64,000 nt of DNA, taken from positions 620,001 through 684,000 of the forward strand of contig JACCLO010000009.1 of NCBI GenBank assembly GCA_029448655.1. Direction: 5' to 3'. Below, one piece after another: positions 34,586 to 45,226 of this stretch; the first letter of the stretch is position 1; every line of letters begins with the position of its first letter. The notes beneath the pieces were generated by a model. It was not told the origin of the DNA. It did no database searches and worked only from the letters and a program-made list of their open reading frames with translations. The stretch is from Wolfiporia cocos (Eukaryota > Basidiomycota > Agaricomycetes > Polyporales > Phaeolaceae). The position numbers and the translations under genes are program-made.

Positions 34586-36712
34586 TTAGATCAGCTCCAG
34601 TGGTCACAAACTGTGAGATCAAATTCAGAACTAGCACATCACAATGTTAGTACTGATACAGTGATCCCGCTGACATTTAGCAGCTAGTATCTGAGAATAA
34701 GCCTGTACATGAAGGCTTGAGCCAGGGTATTCCTGAAGCTTCATCTGGTGATTCAAGCTATTCCGATGGAGATTCTGAGACAGCAAGCGAGGATGAGGTC
34801 GATCCGGACGAAATTGATGGCCGAGAGGTACATTTTAATTTTTCTGTGCAATTCATTTGGTCCATTGTAATGCATTTCAGGTTGCGAGTATCCTTCCACA
34901 CATGACCGACTTCGAAAAAGTGCACCTTCCGAAGTGTCTAGCAGCCGAGAAATCCCAACAGGCAATCGCAAAAACCTTACCCAAGCAGAAGTGCAGGCGG
35001 AAATCAGGTGAGCGTAATAAACGCACCACCAAGTGCCACCACACAGCTACCGAAAATAATGAATTGGTGCTGCGTGCTGATGCACAATGTGTGCCATATC
35101 AACAACCGTGAGTGTTGCTGTAATTTGATCTCTGAAAATTATACATCTATTATTAGTGCCACGTCAGCTGCACATCCACTCTCTCAGAGCAGTAATGCTT
35201 GTAGCGAAGATAGCCAGCCCATGCGGTGCAATGTAGTGAAAGTGAGTCATGCTTGACGCAAAATCTTAGGTGGTGGACTCAACTGTTTATAACAGAAGCC
35301 AAACTCGCCAATATACCTCTTTTATACAGAAATCACCAAGAACCTCTCACAGCACCATCATAGCTGGAAACATGGTGACAAACCCTACAGGCGCAGGCAT
35401 GGAGATTTCAAAGTGCTCCGGGTCACCCAGGCAATGAACGGCTCGCAGAGTGGCTTATGGAATCATCTAAAGTCTGTTAGCAGTAAACTATATGCCCTGT
35501 TTAGAGTTCTCGAGAACAAGCATAAGACCGGGGGCTGCCCGGCACTGGGTGAGCTCATGGTTGCACAGGGTGAATTGCCACTTGATCGCCTTGGATATGA
35601 TCCTGAGAATTCTCCACAACGTAGCTTGGTATCCAGTGAAACGGTTAAAAAACCGGTATGTAAATTTGCACTAACTGTGTTTTGTAGTAATCTCTGATGT
35701 TGCATAGGAGCTGTTTGACCGTACAAAGTATGAACGGTATCTTGCAGAATGGGTAGCGGCATGCGATCAGCCCTTTAATGCTGTCGAAGCACCCGAATTC
35801 ATTCGCCTTCTGCAGTACGTTAGTCGGCTCGGCAAGGAGTTCAAGGTACCTAGCTCTGAGACAGTGAAGAGGTGGTTGATGGAAATGGGTGACGATATAG
35901 TTTCTGATATGAAGACAATGCTTGCAGTGAGTTTTTACATGATGGATATCTTGGTCAGCCAGCTAACCCAATCAATCAGGACACCGATGGCAAATTTTTG
36001 CTTGTCCTGGATTGTTGAACATCAAGTAATCAATGGGTGTTTATGTGTATAATTTTGACTTATGTGACAGAGAGCTGGGACCAAGGTAAATTGATATGAT
36101 TCAATGTGCGTATCATTGTCTCAATCTAGAGGAAATCATGATTGACTTCTGTGACCTGATTGGTGAACACTCCAGAGAGAATCTCGCCAACACAGTCTGG
36201 CAGACAATTGATTTCTACAGGCTCAAAAAATGAGTATGCTGACAATATTCGTTTATTTCCCTGATTGAACTACCTAACAGATCCAGGCTGTTGTTGCTGA
36301 CAATGCCACAAATAATGACAAAATGATGCGAGCACTTGAAGAGCGCTTTTCCCATGAAGGGATTCCGTTTCATGCTGTTGAAGCATGGATGCGTTGTATG
36401 CCCCATACAATTCATTTGTTGGCTATTGAGGTATGCTTTCATCTCTCTTGTCATAAACATTGTATCTCATTGATCTCTGTAGCTCCTCATGGCTATTGGT
36501 GCCTTTATGCATGCAAGTGCGGCAAGCAGCAGCTCAGTAAGTCAAATCATATGAGAAATACATTATTTCTAATTACTGGTGCAAAGGCGGCCAGTGGTGC
36601 ATGCAGGAGTTATCAGGCTACACCTGACAACTATCAAGAATCTGTCCAAGAACCCTTGTCAACTGCGGCTGATGACTTAAGAAGCCAGACTAGCGACCTT
36701 GAGTTGCATGCT

Positions 36713-37181
36713 TGTCACAGATTTTATCTGTGGCATGCTCGAATGCCCTCGCCGTGGATCGAACGCACGAACGGGTGAGAGCGAGGTCATGTGATCAGTA
36801 GATTAGATAAAGTGTGTCGTAGATAGTGGTACATACGGTACACCCACCCCACCGGTCTGTTCACGTGGTATGTAGATGGTGCCATAGCGTGACCATATGA
36901 CTATAGGAGTGCACGGCCCCCTTTAGGGTGGGCTGCTCCGTCTTAGTTACACTGCCTCTGCATGTATATATACTACGTCGTCTGGGGCTTACTCCCCAGA
37001 CTTGTTATTCTGATGTATGGGCGATAGCCCTCCTCTCTCGCTACCACTAGGCATGCGCTCTGAGTCCTCGCTGGTCACCATCAATGTTAGACAATAGAGA
37101 CACAACCTCGTCTCGTCTGCGGCCCTGGGGGTTAGTCTTGGGGGATAGGGGCCTGAAGTACGTCTGTAGGAATTTGTGTCA
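36713..37181 (+). mobile_element. solo LTR, family C (C2), inside the hAT gene
   Basis: The 469-bp unit begins TGTCACAGATTTT and ends TTTGTGTCA with the 5-bp direct repeat ATGCT (36708-36712 and 37182-37186). It interrupts the hAT transposase frame. Confidence 0.88.
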
Positions 37182-37371
37182 ATGCTGAAACAGACTGTCA
37201 CAAATTATTCTACTAATAGTTTGTACTCCCTCGCTATAGGACGCACGCGCGGCGCTAGGCGTACGCCACGCCTCTGCGCTGTAGCCACCTCCGGCGTCTC
37301 CCAGTTATTGCAGGTCACCTGGTCGCCTGGTTAGCGCTGTAGGGTAGCGCGCGCCTCAGGTACCGTCACTT

Positions 37372-38294
37372 TGACACAAGCGCAACCTCAAGACACACAC
37401 CGGGGGAAGGTGGGTCGCATGAAAGCGCCTTCCTGGTCCGGGCATCTCAAGGCACAAAAGGCCAAGACAAGTCTGAGGTTTACGCTCAAGACTGTCCGGC
37501 ATATATACTCCTAAACTATTTGTACATGTTTGTGTACGGTGGCTCAGAGGCCTCTACGTACTGGTATCTAACTGGCTATGAGCTATGTGCCGGTAATGGC
37601 ATCGGAGCGCTGATGTCCATGGCGACGTAGCGTATAAGGGGCGGATCTAAGGAGTAGCCAATCTGTCGGGTTCGATCGGTGGTTCTCGTCGATCGTGGAT
37701 GCGCCGGTAATGGCGGGGTTCTAAGTCCGTGATCGGGCGTGGTCTGCCACGATCGGGTATGGCGCTCTGTGACTGGTAGGGTTCTCAGTCGTGCAGAGCC
37801 TGGGGTTATTATCCCTGCCTGGTGTACTCGTAGGTTAGGGTGCGTATGAGGTATAGTATAATGTCTATGCCTGTAATGGCGAGTGTCCGTGCGGTGGGGA
37901 CGCGAGGTGTTAGGTTTAATGTTCTGGGTCACGTGTGAGTGTAGACCGTGCCCCTAGTTGGCGTACAGCATAGTGTGCGGTGGTGGTTTAGCCTGAAGGT
38001 TGTACCAGGCGTACCGTCGTGCTATTGTAGCCTGTTGGACTCTAGGGGTCGGCTCGTGACTCCGGGGTTTAGGGACTAGGCCGCGTATGACTTGCGGCCG
38101 GGACTTGGACTGAGTTCTAGGGTTAGACTGCTGGTGGCCTGCTAGTGCCCGTAGTGTCCTGTATAGTGGAGGGCTTCTACTAGCGTTGCCGTAGGATTCC
38201 AGCTGGGCTCGGATAGAGTGCTGTAGCGTGCTTATGGCGTGAATGGGGTGTCAACCTAGGGTGTTCTACTAGGCTTTGAAATTGGCTTGTGACA
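37372..38294 (-). repeat. LTR of the family-A element (sense 3' LTR)
   Basis: 923 bp, TGACACAAGCG at the left edge and GGCTTGTGACA at the right edge. It appears identical to 44304-45226. Confidence 0.93.
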
Positions 38295-38297
38295 GTA

Positions 38298-38308
38298 CCC
38301 CCTCTTTT
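38298..38308 (-). promoter_or_regulatory. polypurine tract
   Basis: On the minus (sense) strand AAAAGAGGGGG ends 3 nt before the sense 3' LTR. This is the expected position and composition for plus-strand DNA priming in reverse transcription. Confidence 0.75.
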
Positions 38309-41300
38309 AGCAACTCGTCCCCGAGTTTCCTTGCAAGTTCCTTGGACATGGTTCGACTATACTTGTCTGCACCGGGCGTGGTGTACTATTGGTCTGGTTT
38401 CGACGTTCTAGTGCCCGCGTGCTTTTTAGTCTACTTGTTGGCGTGACCAGTGGTGTCTGAAGTGCTAGTGTGTAGCTTTTCTACTTCAGTGGTCCTGTGC
38501 CTACATATCCTGTTGGTGCTGTCTGACCAGTGTGTTCGACTTCGAGCTCTGTCTACCGTTGGATCACCTTGGACGCGCGGGTCCTTGGGTCCTGTAGACG
38601 TCCTTGCTCTTTGTCTTACGTGTTCCCTGGTTTCGACAGTGGGTTGTAGTGTAGTGCGTGTATGGTATGTCCGCGTGTCTTTTTCTACACAACCCTCTTG
38701 CAAGTATCTTTCCCTGGAGCGGTCGTTGTTCGATTGACTGGCTCCGTATGTCCGTGTGTCCTGTTCGTCCGACCTATTGCCTTTTGTCTTCCGTGGTTCG
38801 TGGTAGGGATGTCTCGTCTACTGTAGGTGTAAAATGAATGTAAGTAATAAGTCCTGGTTCCTATCCATGTGTATCCTATCTGTATAGTAGGGGGGAATGT
38901 GGTTCCTTTGCTTGGGTATATGTGATTCGTTACTGTAGTATGTGTCTTTTTTGTATATGTTTTTTTGTATTTTTTTGTATTTTCTGTATGTTTTTTTTTT
39001 TTTTTTTTTTTTCTTTTTGTTCGCCTTCAATCGTTGGCGTGGTTTTATATCATAAGGGTCATGATGTATCATAATGTTACGTTGGAAGTGGGGTGTCTGG
39101 TTTGTTCTCCCCGGGTTCGTATAGTAAGGGAGTGCCTTTTGCTTATTGCACCGTTATCTACTGCCTAAGTACGTGTGCGCGTGATGGCTTGTTTTGCCAA
39201 ATGCCGCATAGTGGTAGCCCTTCACCGTGTCTTGGTGAGGCAAGGGTTCGTTATCGATGTCCAGAAGGGGTGATTTTTTGTTGAATTGACCCGAAATAAT
39301 CGATTTCCCCCCCCCTAGATTCAAGCTGTCCTCGGCTTGTCATTTTTCCCTTCTATTTCTACTTCCTTTTTCCCTTTACTTTCCTTCCCTTCGTGCTTGG
39401 TCTGAGGGCGCTTCAGCGGCCTTGGTTCCCAAGGTTATGGTACTGGGAGTCGTTCGTGACTCGTGTTCCCAAGGTTGCGGTACTGAAGGGTGGTGTGGCG
39501 CGGACGCGAGCTCTGGTTCGATTTCTAGGTACTTGGATCCTTCCGTGTTCGTTCAAGGTGCGCATGTTTCCCCGCATCCTTGGTGGTTCGTTATTCTATT
39601 TTATAAATATGAACGAGTGGTTAGCGATTTAAGGGGCGCTATCCCCTTGTGAGCTTGTCCGTGCTCGGGTATAGATTTATTCGTATCTCTAGTAGGGTTT
39701 CCCCGGTGTTTCTAGAGATTGAGTCGTTGCAGTGGGCCCGTAGGTTCCCGTGCTAGTCGTATACTTCCGAGGAATGTCTCATCTCGGTTGTATGGGTCGT
39801 AAGTACGCTCTATGCCCTGTATTGGGTTCATAGGCGTTTGTACTAGTGTTACATCCGAGGTATCACTCGTCTCGGTATTAGGACTGGTTTGTCCATTAGT
39901 TATAAGATATACTTATGTTCGTAGGGGTCCTTGGGTTTGTTCTGGCCCGCTGGTCCTCTGCGAACACAAGGATAATAGTACAGGGGTTTGGTTTTCCCCG
40001 GGTTATAAGTCCTTTGTGCGCTCTGTACTGAGTTCGCACATCTACAATATATTTTACACCAAGAGGCGGCGTATTGCCTGTCCCCTCTGGTTCCCCTTTT
40101 CGAGTTTCTCATGGTGCTTTTATTAAAGGAAAGTACTTAGCTGTGCCCGGTCTGGATTACCGGGAGGTCACGGCGTTGGTTCTTTTCTAGCCGTCTGAGT
40201 CTACTGGGGGTTGGTACATGGGCTGTCCAGCTGCCCGATCCGTTTTTACGGCCGGAATTGCCGAATGAGTGTGGGGGGCATTGATGGCCCGAAGGGTTGT
40301 AAGGGCACTGTTTGGCCCGCGTACGAGGTTGATTCGGGTTGAGGGATGATGGTGCAGTCCCGTGGTCGCGTAACCGGACATGAGAGGCGGTCCCTGTTCC
40401 CACTGCCATATTCTAGCTTAGGTACTGGGGAGCGGCGTCATGCCGGGATTGGTCAGCTTCCATGGTCTTTACTGGCGACGGCTACATGTTCAGCCGTTGG
40501 CCCAGGCGTTGTTTGCCTGATCTCCTGCTCGGTTCGTTTCTTCCTATGTACGTTAGTGAATTATAACTTAAACGTGCGCGATCTAGCGCGTGGGGGTGTG
40601 GTGGCTGGGCGTCTGGTTCGCGTGCGGCCCATGATTCTGGGTTAGGGTTCGGCACGTGACGCTCTGCCTGCCTTGATCCTGTCGAAGGCGGGGTATAGGT
40701 GTATGTTGTTACAACCGTCTGCTGGGGTGGTGTATCGGCAGCGGCGACTTGCTTAGGTTGACGGTTCTAGTCGGTATAGGTATTTCGAGGTCGAGCGGAG
40801 GGGGTTGCTTCCTCAGCTGGTAGTTCCGGTTTCTCAGCGCTCCTGGTGGGGTAGCGCGAGGACTAGGGAACCCCTGCTTTGGTTGCGGTTCCCTCAGGCT
40901 TGATCGGTTACGACGGGAGTGCGCGTCGTATTGGGTTACCAGGACCCCCTCTTTAGGGTTGGTCCTTCTACTCTTCCTGTTCCTGTTTTTCCTAGAGTGT
41001 AAGCAAGTATATTATATTTACATCCCCGCGATCTATCTGGTTCAGATCGGGGGCGGGGTTGGTTCATTGACCGGAATGATACATCGGTCGTGTGGTCGTT
41101 ATCCGCGGTATTTCTCGTCGCGGTGGTGGACTACCGGTGGTTCTCGTTGGTTGTCCCGGAATGGGTTCATCATGGATGTAGTGACGATCGAATAGGTCCG
41201 TCTTGCGCTGAGCTGGTGAAGTGCGCCGGGGCTCTTGCATTAGCGGGGATCGGTACTGCGTGGCGAGCCAAGTCGTCGGGCTTCGGAGTACTAATCAAGT

Positions 41301-44291
41301 TCATATTTCTGAACTAGGGCTTACGACTCCCTGTATGGGGTAGTTGCCTATCAGACGGGATTTCCTCTACCGAGGTGGCTCAGCCGGGGTCGTAACCGGT
41401 GCCGTTTTCCTCTCGGAGTACTTTCCATATGTTCTCAAAATGTTCCTCTTACTCTGGCCGTTCGAGCTGTGACTGGTCGTATTATTGCTGTACGATCTGG
41501 TCCGCGAGTCGGTTCGATTATCCATGGGGTGTCGCTTCGGTTTCCTAAATGATCTATTCCGTTTCGAGTCATTCAGTACGACTTTTAGTGTATGGGCAGT
41601 GCGGAATATTCCATCGCACTGCCCCTTCACGTCCTCGCCGGTTAAGGCCATTCTGGACGTGGCGGGTTAATTATTCCCGTGGGTAGTACATGTGCTACTA
41701 CCAGGGTACAATGTCCCTATGCCCGTAAGCGTGGTCATGACCTCCCCGCAGGGTTAGGTCGTCGGCATGCCCGGTCCTCCGTGTGTCTGGGAGGGTTGCG
41801 CCCGGGGGTGTCATAAAAAATTCCACGTGCTCCCTTCCCATTCCTGGGTTGGTACACGCTTCATTGTAAATGTACGCCCTTTGTCTGGGTCGTACTGAAT
41901 AGATTCCACGCGCCCGTGGTCTGGGTTCGCGCTTCATGTATTATGGGTCGTGGGTCTGGGCGAGACTGCCATTTCCCCTCGTCCAGACCCGTGGTACGTG
42001 ACGTGATGTTATCCCTTGCTATTGAGGGTTGCATCGGTTTATATATATATATATATATTTTTTATAAGGTATTAGGTGGGTGCGTATTACGCGGTTCCCC
42101 AGGGTATTTATTTTATTTCATAACGGAGTCAAAAGGGTGGAGTGCCCGCGGGCCATTCCTCCAAATAGAAGGTGCGTAGCGGGATGGTTTACCGCTTGGG
42201 TTCGTGACAGAGCGGAATGATTCATCGCTCGGGGTCGTGGTTTGCCCCATGGCAGAGTATAGTCCATGAATTAAAATAAGGGGCATACCTGGTTCGTGGT
42301 GAGTCCGATACTCGCTTCCTTGGCTTTATTCCGTGAGCCGGTTCCTATTCGGACGAAGTGCGTCCAGGCCCCGAGTTCCTCTCCAGTGTACTTGCTTTTG
42401 GTTACGTCGGTCTCGGGACAGACTGCCGGTGCCAGTCGGGGTAGATACCGGTTATGGCGGATGGATGTCGTGTTATGGCGGAGTAGGTACTGATTCGGCG
42501 TCCGCGTGCTTGGTGTATCCAGAGAGCTCGAAAGCTCGATCCTTCGTCCTTGCGTAGCGTAGCTTACTGCTTCCTCTCGCTCCGTCGGTCTCCTTCCTTT
42601 GTTGTCCAGTTTCTTCGTATACGTCTTTTTCCTATGTCCAGTTTACTGCATGTCCATCCCTACTCTTATTCGGGTTATGTTCCCCCTAGTAGGTACGCGG
42701 TTTCACAGCGTTGCTAGTCCTTAGCATACCGAGTGCTCAAGGGAGGCGCGGCCCCCAAGATGTTCACGGCAGCCTTGGATTTCGCGGTGCCGTCGGAGTG
42801 ACCGGTGTGTACTTCCTACTTTTGGTCTTTTCGGGGTTACCGATATAGAGTATATTGTCTGGGATATTTACAGTCCGTAGTATACATGGTCTAGTAACTA
42901 CGTATAGTCGTTCGGCGTGCTCGGGAGTTTGTACCTCCTTTTCCCAAGCGCGGTGTAGTGCGTGGCGGCGTTGGCTGCGTAAAGTGCTGGTGAGGCTTTT
43001 CTACTTTACGAGCCGGTGTCGGATTCCGCTACGGTGCAGGCCTTCTGTGTGAAGCAGGGAGTTGGGTACCCTTGCTGCCTAATTGACTATGTATTGTGGA
43101 CTGTGGATATGTCGGACTAGACGTTACGTCGGACGGGTTTATCGAGAAGGAATATATTGTCCATCCTAAACGAGAGTGAATGTATCTCCTATAGCGGCCC
43201 CTGGCCTGCGGGGTACTCGGGGTTCAGTGGTGTTTCATCTTCGGGGTGACCGCTTTCGATCTGCGGCACGGTTTTTCCCCCTAGGACTTTGGGTGCCACT
43301 GAGCCCTTCGCGCGACCAGTCATGGTAGGGCGGCATGGAGACTTAATCGTTCTAGCCACGGCGTTCTTCGCGGCAATGTCCAAAAGAGAAATGTCCTGTG
43401 CCGGGGGCGACCAAGCCCAGTCTCCGGCGGTGTACGAAATGAGTGTGTATGTACTGAAACTATAGTACGCAAAGTGGAGTCGCGATCTTATTTCCCCTGT
43501 ATTCTTTCGGAAGCGACCCCCGCCCACTGTGGCATTCAGTCTATAACTGCTATCGGGGTGGAGCCTACAAACTTCCTACTTTTCGGGTACTTTCGATCCA
43601 CTCTAATCTGTGTCCATCACTTTTCGGTGATGCGCCAAGAAACGCCAAGGGGTTTTCTTCCCAAGGCCGGCAAGAAAACACAGCCTCCGAATCCTCGTCC
43701 AGCCCCAGAGCTAATCCGGGATACCGGGGGACCGGGATCTATCCGCCTATGTGATGGGGCGTGTAAAAGTCTATAGTATAAGCCAAGTGGCGTAATGTAC
43801 TGGCCGCTGTCTGGGCCCTTCAGCCGCTGGTTAGGCGCTGGGTTCTATGGTAACCGGGGGGACTGTAATGTCCGTACAGTCGGGCCGATAATGGCCGTAA
43901 CTAATCGCTCAGCTCCCTGGTAAACTGCCAGCGGGCCCCTTATCGTCTTTGATTATTTCACGACGGGTGCACGGTTACGCTGGTGGGGTTGTAACCCAAA
44001 GCCTTGCCCAAGCATTGCGCGAGGGTGGCCCAGTAGCTTCAGAGACAACGGTGAGGAGGGGTCCCCTCACGCTGCTCGATGTACCCCCGGATCCCAATAC
44101 TCCTTGACCCTGGAGTGTACGGGTGTAAGACCTTGACCCTGGTCGTCGGGTATAGTTGCCCTTAACCCTGGTGCGGCGGGTGTAAGATCTACAATGCCCG
44201 GATGACCGCAGTCAAACAAGGGCGAAAGAGAAATGCACGTTGCCCCTCGTGCGCCGGGGTTGGGGAGTGGTGAACACCTCCCCGGGGGTTG

Positions 44292-44302
44292 AGACTTGTC
44301 TT
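44292..44302 (-). promoter_or_regulatory. primer-binding site, self-priming type
   Basis: On the sense strand AAGACAAGTCT starts 1 nt after the 5' LTR. It is not tRNA-like (no leading TGG) but is the exact 11-nt complement of AGACTTGTCTT within the LTR (complement of 44396-44406), about 33 nt downstream of the TATA box. This is the Tf1-type arrangement, in which the 5' end of the RNA primes its own reverse transcription. Confidence 0.7.
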
Positions 44303-44303
44303 A

Positions 44304-45226
44304 TGACACAAGCGCAACCTCAAGACACACACCGGGGGAAGGTGGGTCGCATGAAAGCGCCTTCCTGGTCCGGGCATCTCAAGGCACAAAAGGCCAAGAC
44401 AAGTCTGAGGTTTACGCTCAAGACTGTCCGGCATATATACTCCTAAACTATTTGTACATGTTTGTGTACGGTGGCTCAGAGGCCTCTACGTACTGGTATC
44501 TAACTGGCTATGAGCTATGTGCCGGTAATGGCATCGGAGCGCTGATGTCCATGGCGACGTAGCGTATAAGGGGCGGATCTAAGGAGTAGCCAATCTGTCG
44601 GGTTCGATCGGTGGTTCTCGTCGATCGTGGATGCGCCGGTAATGGCGGGGTTCTAAGTCCGTGATCGGGCGTGGTCTGCCACGATCGGGTATGGCGCTCT
44701 GTGACTGGTAGGGTTCTCAGTCGTGCAGAGCCTGGGGTTATTATCCCTGCCTGGTGTACTCGTAGGTTAGGGTGCGTATGAGGTATAGTATAATGTCTAT
44801 GCCTGTAATGGCGAGTGTCCGTGCGGTGGGGACGCGAGGTGTTAGGTTTAATGTTCTGGGTCACGTGTGAGTGTAGACCGTGCCCCTAGTTGGCGTACAG
44901 CATAGTGTGCGGTGGTGGTTTAGCCTGAAGGTTGTACCAGGCGTACCGTCGTGCTATTGTAGCCTGTTGGACTCTAGGGGTCGGCTCGTGACTCCGGGGT
45001 TTAGGGACTAGGCCGCGTATGACTTGCGGCCGGGACTTGGACTGAGTTCTAGGGTTAGACTGCTGGTGGCCTGCTAGTGCCCGTAGTGTCCTGTATAGTG
45101 GAGGGCTTCTACTAGCGTTGCCGTAGGATTCCAGCTGGGCTCGGATAGAGTGCTGTAGCGTGCTTATGGCGTGAATGGGGTGTCAACCTAGGGTGTTCTA
45201 CTAGGCTTTGAAATTGGCTTGTGACA
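44304..45226 (-). repeat. LTR of the family-A element (sense 5' LTR)
   Basis: 923 bp and the promoter-bearing copy on the sense strand, with TATATA at the complement of 44434-44439 and the proposed RNA start near 44406. Confidence 0.93.

Larger units (their letters stand above)
37372..45226 (-). mobile_element. complete non-autonomous LTR retrotransposon (LARD-like), family A
   Basis: Two direct LTRs of 923 bp (37372-38294 and 44304-45226) appear identical on reading and enclose 6,009 bp. The element is flanked by the 5-bp direct repeat CACTT (37367-37371 and 45227-45231). The sense strand is minus: a purine tract precedes the 3' LTR (complement of 38298-38308) and a primer-binding site follows the 5' LTR (complement of 44292-44302). 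The interior is C/A-rich on the sense strand, has a 22-base T run (38991-39012), and holds no frame over 112 codons on either strand. I see no gag zinc knuckle, protease, RT, RNase H or integrase motif. Since the LTRs look undiverged, lack of coding is not explained by age; it most likely moved using another element's proteins. Confidence 0.88.

Noticed and set aside
37576..37932. 118-codon frame (minus), repeated at 44508-44864
   Set aside because: It lies wholly within the LTR and is identical because the LTRs are; the same frame is not open in the related solo LTR at 33599-34585.
38818..39072. Lys-rich 84-codon frame (minus)
   Set aside because: It is created by the T-run at 38991-39012 and has no domain.
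42041..42058. TA microsatellite and other simple runs
   Set aside because: Ordinary simple sequence within the retrotransposon interior.
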